Assembly: GCA_020852535.1 (NCBI GenBank)
Contig: JADZAO010000110.1
Coordinates: 1-12,207, forward strand
Origin: Paracoccaceae bacterium
GTDB taxonomy: Bacteria; Pseudomonadota; Alphaproteobacteria; Rhodobacterales; Rhodobacteraceae
Length of the DNA stretch: 12,207 bases
Direction: 5' to 3'
Part shown: piece by piece, positions 6,584 to 12,207 of the stretch
How the letters are laid out: every line of letters begins with the position of its first letter
How positions within the stretch are numbered: position 1 is the stretch's first letter
Program-made: the position numbers and the translations under genes
Notes under the pieces: model-generated
What the model was told of the DNA's origin: nothing
Seen by the model: only the letters and a program-made list of their open reading frames with translations
Database searches by the model: none

Positions 6584-8560
6584 ATGAATCAAATGCATGA
6601 CTCCAAGTCCCCGGTGTCGGTCGAGCGTCAATTACCGCTCTTTGACGAAGATGAACTCGACATCGCTGCTTATCTGCGCGACGAAGGTGAAGAGCCCCAC
6701 GTCGCAGTGCCTAAAAGCTTTGCTGCCCTCACACTTGGCGCAGTCGGTGTGGTATATGGTGATATTGGTACATCGCCGATTTACGCCCTGCGCGAGGCTC
6801 TCCGCCCCGTCGCCCGCGACGGCCTTGAAAGGACTGAGGTATTGGGCCTTCTTTCCTTGCTTGCTTGGACTCTGATTCTCGTTGTTACTCTTAAATATGT
6901 TCTTTTCCTTCTGCGTCAGGACAACCGTGGTGAAGGCGGCGTTCTTGCGCTTTATACCCTGGTCCGTCTCACCATTGGTCGTCGTTCGATTCCCACACTT
7001 GTTCTTGCCATCGCTGGAGCTGCTCTCTTTGCCGGTGATGCCACTATCACCCCTGCTATATCGGTGCTTTCTGCGGTGGAAGGCGCGGGCCTTGTCTTTC
7101 CGCATCTCGATTATTGGGTTGTGCCGCTGACGATGGGCATTCTTTTCGGCCTTTTTCTGATTCAGCGTCAGGGTACGGCTCGCATTGCTGTCGCCTTTGG
7201 TCCGATCATGCTTCTTTGGTTTTCTATGCTTGCCGTGACTGGTCTTTGGCACATTGTAGCCAATCCTGGAGTTTTGGTGGCGCTGAACCCTGCCTATGGT
7301 GTCGAATTTCTGATCGAACACAGAACTGTCGCTTTCTTCGTCTTGGGTGCTCTCTCACTTGCGGTAACGGGGGCAGAAGCCCTTTACGCTGATCTCGGCC
7401 ACTTCGGCCGTAGGCCGATCATGGCGGCATGGATGATGCTCGTTTTCCCCGCCTTGATGCTTAATTATTTCGGTCAAGGTGCTTTGGTGTTGATCGATCC
7501 TTTCGCTATTGAAGATCCATTCTTCCGTCTCGTGCCGGCTCCAATCTTGCCTTTCTTTGTTGCATTAGCAACTTCGGCTACTGTCATTGCTGCGCAGGCG
7601 GTGATCTCTGGCGCCTTTTCTATTACCCGTGCTGCTGTGCAACTGGGCCTCCTCCCACGTCTGACTATTCGTCACACCTCGTATGACCAGAGCGGCCAGA
7701 TTTATATTGCGGCAATCAACTGGGCACAGCTCCTCACCGTACTTTGGCTCGTCGTTGCCTTTGGCAATTCGGGTGCATTGGCTTCAGCTTATGGTATCGC
7801 TGTGACAGGAACGATGGTTGTAAGCACGGCGTTATCCGTGATTTACATGTCCCGCTCGGGCCAATTGTCGCTCTGGATGGCGATTTTGATTGCGGCACCT
7901 ATCGGCCTGCTGGAATATGGCTTTCTCGCCTCGAACCTGACTAAGGTTACCGATGGCGGCTATGTGCCGCTCATTATTGCAGGTATAGTTGGGTTGGCGA
8001 TGTGGTCATGGTGGCGCGGTACGCAGAACATGGTTGTGAAATCCCATAAGCAACTTGTCGGACTTAACAGTTTTGTCAAATCCATGAGCCATTCCTCGGT
8101 TCATATTGTTCCGGGTACGGCCTTTTTCTTGACCCCCGATCCGACCGTGGTGCCCTCGGCACTTCTCCACAATCTTAAGCATAATCTCGTTCTGCACGAA
8201 CAGAATGTGCTCCTCACCGTGGAAACCCTGCGTGTTCCCGTGGCCACGCCGGAAGAGCGTGTAAGCTATGAACCGCTTGACGGTCGTTTTGTCCGTCTTA
8301 TCCTGCGCTTTGGTTTTATGGAAACACCCAATGTCTCGCGCGCGATGGTTAATGCTCGCAAGGCGGGATTGCGTTTTGACGTAATGTCGTCCAGCTTTTT
8401 TCTTGGCCGCCGTCGTCCAGTTGTCGCAGGTTCCTTCGGTCTTGATCGTATGCTCGATCGGATTTACGCTGCTCTCACACGTTTTTCGGCGGACCCGTCT
8501 GACTTCTATCATCTGCCTCGTGACCGCGTTGTGGAATTGGGAGAAAGAGTGGCTGTCTAG
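6584..8560 (+). CDS. kup: Low-affinity potassium uptake protein Kup (Trk-type KUP family)
   Basis: Proton-coupled potassium importer of the KUP/HAK/KT family in the inner membrane; 658 residues from the chosen ATG, slightly longer than E. coli Kup. An acidic N-terminal tail of about 45 residues is followed by about 12 hydrophobic segments and a cytoplasmic C-terminal domain of roughly 190 residues. Family signatures are YGDIGTSPIYALRE (58-71), DNRGEGG (113-119), GDATITPAISVLSAVEG (from 151), TGAEALYADLGHFG and NYFGQGALVL. An in-frame TTG at 6551 would add 11 residues, and an ATG at 6593 would remove three; none has a clear Shine-Dalgarno. A 700-base gap precedes it. It stands alone and converges on gap, with the two stop codons overlapping. 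Specificity for potassium is inferred from the family. Confidence 0.94.
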   Translation: MNQMHDSKSPVSVERQLPLFDEDELDIAAYLRDEGEEPHVAVPKSFAALTLGAVGVVYGDIGTSPIYALREALRPVARDGLERTEVLGLLSLLAWTLILVVTLKYVLFLLRQDNRGEGGVLALYTLVRLTIGRRSIPTLVLAIAGAALFAGDATITPAISVLSAVEGAGLVFPHLDYWVVPLTMGILFGLFLIQRQGTARIAVAFGPIMLLWFSMLAVTGLWHIVANPGVLVALNPAYGVEFLIEHRTVAFFVLGALSLAVTGAEALYADLGHFGRRPIMAAWMMLVFPALMLNYFGQGALVLIDPFAIEDPFFRLVPAPILPFFVALATSATVIAAQAVISGAFSITRAAVQLGLLPRLTIRHTSYDQSGQIYIAAINWAQLLTVLWLVVAFGNSGALASAYGIAVTGTMVVSTALSVIYMSRSGQLSLWMAILIAAPIGLLEYGFLASNLTKVTDGGYVPLIIAGIVGLAMWSWWRGTQNMVVKSHKQLVGLNSFVKSMSHSSVHIVPGTAFFLTPDPTVVPSALLHNLKHNLVLHEQNVLLTVETLRVPVATPEERVSYEPLDGRFVRLILRFGFMETPNVSRAMVNARKAGLRFDVMSSSFFLGRRRPVVAGSFGLDRMLDRIYAALTRFSADPSDFYHLPRDRVVELGERVAV

Positions 8561-9549
8561 GTCATCTGTTTTCGCATCAGGCTTGCAACATCAAGCATAC
8601 GGTTCGAAAAGCCCCATTCGTTGTCATACCAGCCGAATACGCGCAGCAGACCACCCTTGGTCAGTCGCGTCTCGGGGCAGGCCATGAAAATGCTTTCGGG
8701 TCGTGCTTGTAGGTCGCGAGAAACTAGCGGCCTGTCCGTTGCCCCGATTACTCCGCCCGCTGCCCGAAACGCCGAATTGACAGTTTCGACTGTCACCGCC
8801 CGTTTTGTTATTACTGCTAGATCGACGCAAGATACGCTCGCGACGGGCACGCGTACCGCTGATCCTTCGATTCTTCCTGCTAGTTGTGGCAATACGAGGT
8901 CCAGTAGATGGCTCGCTGAAGTCGTCGTTGGAACCATCGACAAGGCTGCTGCTCGCGACCGAGGATAATCTGTTGCTGGAGTATCCACTGTCGGTTGACT
9001 TCCAGTATAGCAATGGATTGTTGTCATAGACCCCGTCACCACGCCCCAAGTGTCGTCGATCAGCTTTGCCAGCGGGGCCAAGGCATTGGTCGTGCAGGAT
9101 GCATTGGAAACGATACGTGCGTTTCCTAGCGCTGCTTCGTTCGCGCCCAGAACAACGGTCACATCCGCTCCTTTTGAAGGCCCAGATATAAGCACACGTG
9201 CAGCGCCCGCCGTCAAACTCCGCGCCGCTACTTCGCGGCTATCTGCACGTCCGGTGCATTCCATCACCACATCGATACCGTCCAGTGGTAGGCTTGAGAT
9301 ATCTGGCGTCTGGTGTAGAGCAATAGTTCGGCCATTCACTACCAGCGCATTTCCTTCTAGCGTGATACTTCCGCGCCATGGACCAAAAACGCTATCATAT
9401 TCAAAAAGATAGGCACACATTTCGGGTGCCGCGATATCGTTGATACCAACGATTTTTAGCCCGGCCCATTTTTTTTGTGTCTCTGCTTCCGCCCACGCTC
9501 GAAGTATAGAGCGTCCAATTCGTCCGAACCCGTTCAGAAATACCTGCAT
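8557..9549 (-). CDS. gap: Type I glyceraldehyde-3-phosphate dehydrogenase
   Basis: Cytoplasmic enzyme that oxidises glyceraldehyde 3-phosphate to 1,3-bisphosphoglycerate with NAD(P); 330 residues, full length. The Rossmann start is VFLNGFGRIGRS (3-14) with a GIND segment (35-38) at the cofactor end. The catalytic cysteine is C152 in SNASCTTN, with H179 in TTIHCYTGSQ. The C-terminal FGWYDNEWGFSNRM is characteristic. Most GAPDHs read SCTTNCLAP; here the second Cys is Ala (SCTTNALAP), as I recall in a Rhodobacterales GAPDH paralogue. The start is supported by a GAGG about 8 bases upstream. Erythrose-4-phosphate dehydrogenase is a less likely alternative. Nothing neighbouring shows whether it acts in glycolysis or gluconeogenesis. 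Its stop shares CTAG with the kup stop. Confidence 0.93.
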   Translation of the reverse strand: MQVFLNGFGRIGRSILRAWAEAETQKKWAGLKIVGINDIAAPEMCAYLFEYDSVFGPWRGSITLEGNALVVNGRTIALHQTPDISSLPLDGIDVVMECTGRADSREVAARSLTAGAARVLISGPSKGADVTVVLGANEAALGNARIVSNASCTTNALAPLAKLIDDTWGVVTGSMTTIHCYTGSQPTVDTPATDYPRSRAAALSMVPTTTSASHLLDLVLPQLAGRIEGSAVRVPVASVSCVDLAVITKRAVTVETVNSAFRAAGGVIGATDRPLVSRDLQARPESIFMACPETRLTKGGLLRVFGWYDNEWGFSNRMLDVASLMRKQMT

Positions 9550-9594
9550 TTTAACGGCCTCGCTTTCTAAATTATTTGATTAAAGATCATGTGA

Positions 9595-9824
9595 CACACT
9601 GACCCGCAAATGGAATTTTAAGAAAATTCCGTGACGGTTTTTGCGTCAGGAATTCGCCTGAAGTTATGTGCTATGTTGTAGCCCCCGTCTTCAATTCCCA
9701 TGGTGAACCGGTCGCTGGCTTATCGATTTCGAGCCGTACTTTTCTTATGGCGCTGACGAATAGGGCCAAACTTGGTAATCTGTGCCGCTCTGCCACAGAT
9801 TGCGTGACTGAAGTAATAAGCTGA
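9595..9824 (+). pseudogene. IclR-family transcriptional regulator remnant (C-terminal, frameshifted)
   Basis: The + strand frame from about 9612 reads LRKFRDGFCV, then NSPEVMC, then VAPVFNSHGEPVAGLSIS (9678-9731), then on to RSATDCVTEVIS and TGA at 9822. This aligns without gaps over about 45 residues to the end of IclR effector-binding domains; from memory, E. coli IclR has IFDEHREPFAAISIS and then AAKEVTLAYGG. Just upstream, in another frame, HTDPQMEF (9595-9618) resembles the TDP segment that precedes this region in IclR proteins, so a frameshift lies near 9615. The helix-turn-helix half and most of the effector domain are absent, and only 45 bases separate the remnant from gap. It cannot be functional. 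It points to loss of a regulator that once lay between gap and rlmN. Confidence 0.75.
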
Positions 9825-9839
9825 AAATCGTCATTAAAT

Positions 9840-11018
9840 TTAAAGCCCTGCTTCGGTAGCAATCTCGCGCGATGATTTCCAGACCCGCTGGGTCGTCGAT
9901 TTCAATTGACCACAAGCCGCCATGATATCCTCACCTCGTGGGGTCCGGATGGGACTGGCGTATCCAGCCTTGTAAACAATATTGGAAAAAGCCTCGATTC
10001 GTTTCCAGTCCGACCGTTCATAAGGCGCACCCGGCCATTCGTTGAAGGGACTGAGGTTGATTTTGGCAGGAATGCCGGAAATAAGCTTCACTAATCGCCG
10101 TGCATCTGCGTCGCTATCGTTGATACCTTTGAGCATTACATATTCAAATGTGATCCGCTCCGAATTTGACAAGCGCGGATACCCGCGTAGCGTATTCAGC
10201 AGTGCCTCGATATTCCAACGTTTGTTGATAGGCACTAGCTTATCGCGCACCTCGTTGGTCGTGGCATGAAGCGACACTGCCAGCAGGCAGCCTATCTCTT
10301 CTATAGCTCGTGTGATCTCTGGTACGACACCGCTTGTTGAAAGTGTAATTCGGCGGCGTGACAATGTCAGTCCTTCGTTGTCCATTACCACCTGCATGGC
10401 ATCGCGGACGTTTTCAAAATTATAAAGTGGTTCTCCCATGCCCATCAGTACAAGGTTGGATACTAGTCGCGTCTCGTCTTTTGGTGCACTAGGAACTGGC
10501 CATTCGCCTAGATCGTCACGTGCTAGCATGACCTGTCCGACGATTTCTCCCGCCGTCAGGTTGCGTACCAGTTTTTGTGTACCGGTATGGCAAAAGGAAC
10601 AAGTTAGCGTGCAACCCACTTGACTTGAAATGCACAGAGTTCCGCGATTTTCTTCAGGTATATAGACCGTCTCGACTTCATGCCCGCCCTTGACTTGCAC
10701 CAGATACTTTCGTGTGCCATCCGTGCTAATCTGGCGTGTGACGATTTTTGGCAGTTCGATTGTGAAGTGTTCATCTAGAAAGGCGCGGTAATCTTTGGCA
10801 AGGTTGGTCATGCCTGCGAAGTCGCGCAGACCCCAGTGATAGATCCACTTCCAGATTTGTCCTAGCCGCATTTTGGTCTGCTTTTCGGGCGTTCCTGCTG
10901 CAATTAGAGCTGAGTATAATTGGTCACGCGTTAAGCCAATGATGTTGATCTTACTGTCTTTGGGTAGCTTACGCGGAAGGGTCAGCACGTCCTGTGTAAT
11001 GGGCGCGGTGGCGGTCAT
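9840..11018 (-). CDS. rlmN: 23S rRNA / tRNA (adenine(2503/37)-C2)-methyltransferase RlmN
   Basis: Radical-SAM enzyme that methylates C2 of A2503 in 23S rRNA and, in E. coli, A37 of some tRNAs. It has 392 residues, typical for alphaproteobacteria. The radical-SAM cluster motif CxxxCxxC is C136, C140 and C143 (GCTLTCSFCHTG). C369 in the C-terminal AACGQL is the cysteine that is methylated in the mechanism. C129 (GTLCISSQ) is the conserved cysteine before the cluster. Other landmarks are an N-terminal RNA-binding region (KMRLGQIWKWIYHWGLRDF), GMGEPLYNFENV and GVVPEI. The start is supported by AGGA 8 bases upstream. A terminator of the upstream ialB-like gene lies between them, so rlmN probably has its own promoter. 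Codon use is A-rich at third positions. Confidence 0.97.
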   Translation of the reverse strand: MTATAPITQDVLTLPRKLPKDSKINIIGLTRDQLYSALIAAGTPEKQTKMRLGQIWKWIYHWGLRDFAGMTNLAKDYRAFLDEHFTIELPKIVTRQISTDGTRKYLVQVKGGHEVETVYIPEENRGTLCISSQVGCTLTCSFCHTGTQKLVRNLTAGEIVGQVMLARDDLGEWPVPSAPKDETRLVSNLVLMGMGEPLYNFENVRDAMQVVMDNEGLTLSRRRITLSTSGVVPEITRAIEEIGCLLAVSLHATTNEVRDKLVPINKRWNIEALLNTLRGYPRLSNSERITFEYVMLKGINDSDADARRLVKLISGIPAKINLSPFNEWPGAPYERSDWKRIEAFSNIVYKAGYASPIRTPRGEDIMAACGQLKSTTQRVWKSSREIATEAGL

Positions 11019-11066
11019 GGCGATGTCCTGATCGGGTTTAAGCCAATTTTATAGGGGATGCGTCCC

Positions 11067-11096
11067 AAAAAAGGAAGGCTCCCGACAGGGAGCCTT
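11067..11096 (-). terminator. Intrinsic terminator of the ialB-like gene
   Basis: Read on the - strand, AAGGCTCCC pairs with GGGAGCCTT (stem arms 11075-11083 and 11088-11096) around a 4-base loop, followed by CCTTTTTT. It lies 25 bases past the stop of the ialB-like gene and about 50 bases before the rlmN start, separating the two transcripts. Confidence 0.9.
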
Positions 11097-11120
11097 TGAT
11101 GGTCGCTTTGTTGCTCCCGA

Positions 11121-11642
11121 TTATTTGCAGCGCGTTTCGGCTTCGGTCATGGCTGCGGTAAAGCCGCGTAGACTGAATGTGTCCTTCGTCTGCGTCCCTT
11201 TGCCTGAACGGGCCGTCAGCATGGCCTGCGAGCCGTTCTTCATCGCCGCAAGGATTGCATTGTCACTGCCGGGTGTTGCCCATGCCCATTCACCGTCAGC
11301 AATCAGTTCGAATTCCTTGCCGTCAATATCGACGGCGATTTTTGATCCTTTGGCAAAGGGATAGCCGCCAGTAAAGGAAATCTCGGCGGGTGATTTGGGG
11401 CGATAGGTTACGAAAAGCAGAATGTCTCCACGACGTACCGATACTGGTTGTCCGTTACGCGTGTTTACTGACTCTTTCGGAATCGTTACGCTCCAGCACT
11501 CCTTAGGGTTTTCTTCTGTGAACACGTTCCAATCCGATGTTACTGCAACCCTATTGCTGGATTCTTGTGCCAAAACTGCTGTCAGCGAAAATATCCCAGT
11601 AATAACTGTCGCGCCAAGAACACGGCCAAAATGGAACGTCAT
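11121..11642 (-). CDS. Invasion-associated locus B (IalB) family secreted protein
   Basis: A 173-residue exported protein of the IalB family (PF06776), named after a Bartonella invasion factor but widespread in free-living alphaproteobacteria, where its function is unknown. A signal peptide occupies about residues 1-25 (TVITGIFSLTAVLAQ, cleavage near LAQ). The mature part shows DWNVFTEENPKECWSV, then RRGDILLFVTYRP, SFTGGYPF, EWAWATPG, LTARSGKGTQTKDTFSLRGF and a terminal ETRCK. C49 and C172 may form a disulfide. GGAGG lies 9 bases before the ATG. Location next to rlmN is a conserved arrangement in Rhodobacterales as I recall it. The family name should not be read as evidence of pathogenicity. 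Confidence 0.9.
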   Translation of the reverse strand: MTFHFGRVLGATVITGIFSLTAVLAQESSNRVAVTSDWNVFTEENPKECWSVTIPKESVNTRNGQPVSVRRGDILLFVTYRPKSPAEISFTGGYPFAKGSKIAVDIDGKEFELIADGEWAWATPGSDNAILAAMKNGSQAMLTARSGKGTQTKDTFSLRGFTAAMTEAETRCK

Positions 11643-11751
11643 ATTTGCAAGCCTCCGATAATGCCCAAGTTACCTGCGTTGTTGTCTTGCTTTTGGACCC
11701 GACCGGTAAGTGGAAGTCCTTTCTAGTGGTGCAGAACCCACTAACCCGATA

Positions 11752-11764
11752 GTTTATTATAAAC
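11752..11764. promoter_or_regulatory. AT-rich 13-bp palindrome upstream of the ialB-like gene
   Basis: GTTTATTATAAAC is a perfect 6+1+6 palindrome, 110 bases upstream of the ialB-like start codon and 64 upstream of the start at 11828. It has the size and base composition of the Zur box near 4898 but differs from it at two positions in each half, so I do not call it a Zur site. It may be an operator or a promoter region (it contains TATAAA). Confidence 0.3.
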
Positions 11765-11827
11765 GGAAAAGTCGATTTAGTGAAAGCCCTTTGGATGAAA
11801 AATCGTGCAAGTGTGAGGAAAAAACAA

Positions 11828-11935
11828 ATGGCTAAGGCTAATGTTGATGTAGCTCCGATACTTAAGGCTTAGCGCGGCGGCATTCTGAAAATTACCTATA
11901 TCGATTGGGCGGTCATTTACGACAAAATAATATAG
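11828..11935 (+). pseudogene. Broken reading frame with a good start site
   Basis: GAGGA (11815-11819) sits 8 bases before an ATG that begins MAKANVDVAPILKA and then hits TAG at 11870. After the stop the same frame stays open for 20 more codons, giving RGGILKITYIDWAVIYDKII before TAG at 11933. A single change of that TAG to TGG would restore a 35-codon frame. I do not recognise a family. It may be a gene start inactivated by a nonsense mutation and erosion, or a genuine 14-residue leader peptide. Confidence 0.4.
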
Positions 11936-12207
11936 ATCGTCTATAGTTAGCCCCCCTGTTGTGATATTCTTCTTTGTACTAGACGCTGCCCGAGCAAGTT
12001 TATTTCGACTGTGTTTAATTATCGATGATTCTCATACTTTACCATGTTATCCTGCGTCGCTACGGGCAGATCTTGCGGCGTGATGCGGATGCTGAAAAAC
12101 GATGATTCGTTAGGTTAATTTATTAGGGCCTGCGTCGTATGAGAACTGGCTGCCTCTCTTGAGTTAGTATTATTGCGATGCAGATTTTTGCATTTTTGTA
12201 GGCGACG

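Larger units (their letters stand above)
11643..12207. other. Gene-poor right end of the window
   Basis: 565 bases with no complete gene that I can recognise. It holds the presumed promoter of the ialB-like gene, an AT-rich palindrome, an early-terminated frame with a good ribosome-binding site (11828) and an unsupported 26-codon frame at 12025-12105. At the right edge a small inverted repeat ATGCA...TGCAT with a short T run sits near 12179-12199. Frequent stops on both strands are compatible with eroded genes. Confidence 0.55.

Noticed and set aside
9671..9862. 63-codon reading frame on the - strand between gap and rlmN
   Set aside because: It starts with TTG inside rlmN and lies antisense to the IclR remnant, whose family match explains the open frame. 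No ribosome-binding site or recognisable family.
11726..11745. Inverted repeat TAGTGG...CCACTA, considered as a tRNA fragment or terminator
   Set aside because: No tRNA arms or TTCGA motif around it, and no T run after it in either direction.
12025..12105. 26-codon frame with ATG and a basic C-terminus (RRYGQILRRDADAEKR)
   Set aside because: No ribosome-binding site and no recognised family. It looks protein-like but is too short to call.

Overview
The window looks like chromosomal DNA of an alphaproteobacterium, most probably of the Rhodobacterales (Roseobacter-like). The basis is remembered family resemblance: the BMP-type nucleoside transporter, a Zur with an N-terminal HDHAHC cluster, a ZnuC with a His-rich tail, the GAPDH variant with SCTTNALAP at the active site, and an IalB-like secreted protein next to rlmN. 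Base composition is moderate for that group. No insertion sequence, phage gene, CRISPR array, tRNA or rRNA was seen.

Layout. Positions 2-2444 (+) hold the distal part of a BMP-type ABC importer: the end of one permease, a complete second permease and the substrate-binding protein, closed by a strong intrinsic terminator. The ATPase gene is presumably upstream of the window. Positions 2445-2820 hold no gene. Positions 2821-4872 (-) hold a tightly overlapping zur-znuC-znuB operon, divergent from znuA (4944-5885, +). The 71-bp gap between zur and znuA carries a perfect AT-rich palindrome matching a Zur operator, so the high-affinity zinc importer and its repressor share a control region. Positions 5886-6583 are mostly non-coding, with a weak hint of a decayed secreted-protein gene and two hairpins ahead of kup (6584-8560, +), a potassium transporter. 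kup converges on gap (8557-9549, -), with the two stop codons sharing one CTAG. Between gap and rlmN (9840-11018, -) lies a truncated, frameshifted IclR-family regulator. An ialB-like gene (11121-11642, -) with its own terminator follows. The last 565 bases hold a well-spaced ribosome-binding site in front of an early-stopped reading frame, and one other tiny frame.

The main themes are zinc uptake under Zur control and gene decay in the gaps. Codon use also differs by strand: + strand genes favour T-ending codons and - strand genes favour A-ending ones (for example CTA, GCA, GGA). This suggests C-to-T pressure on the + strand, as expected if it is the leading strand. I found no convincing previously undescribed system. 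The best observations are the nested Zur sites and the IclR remnant.
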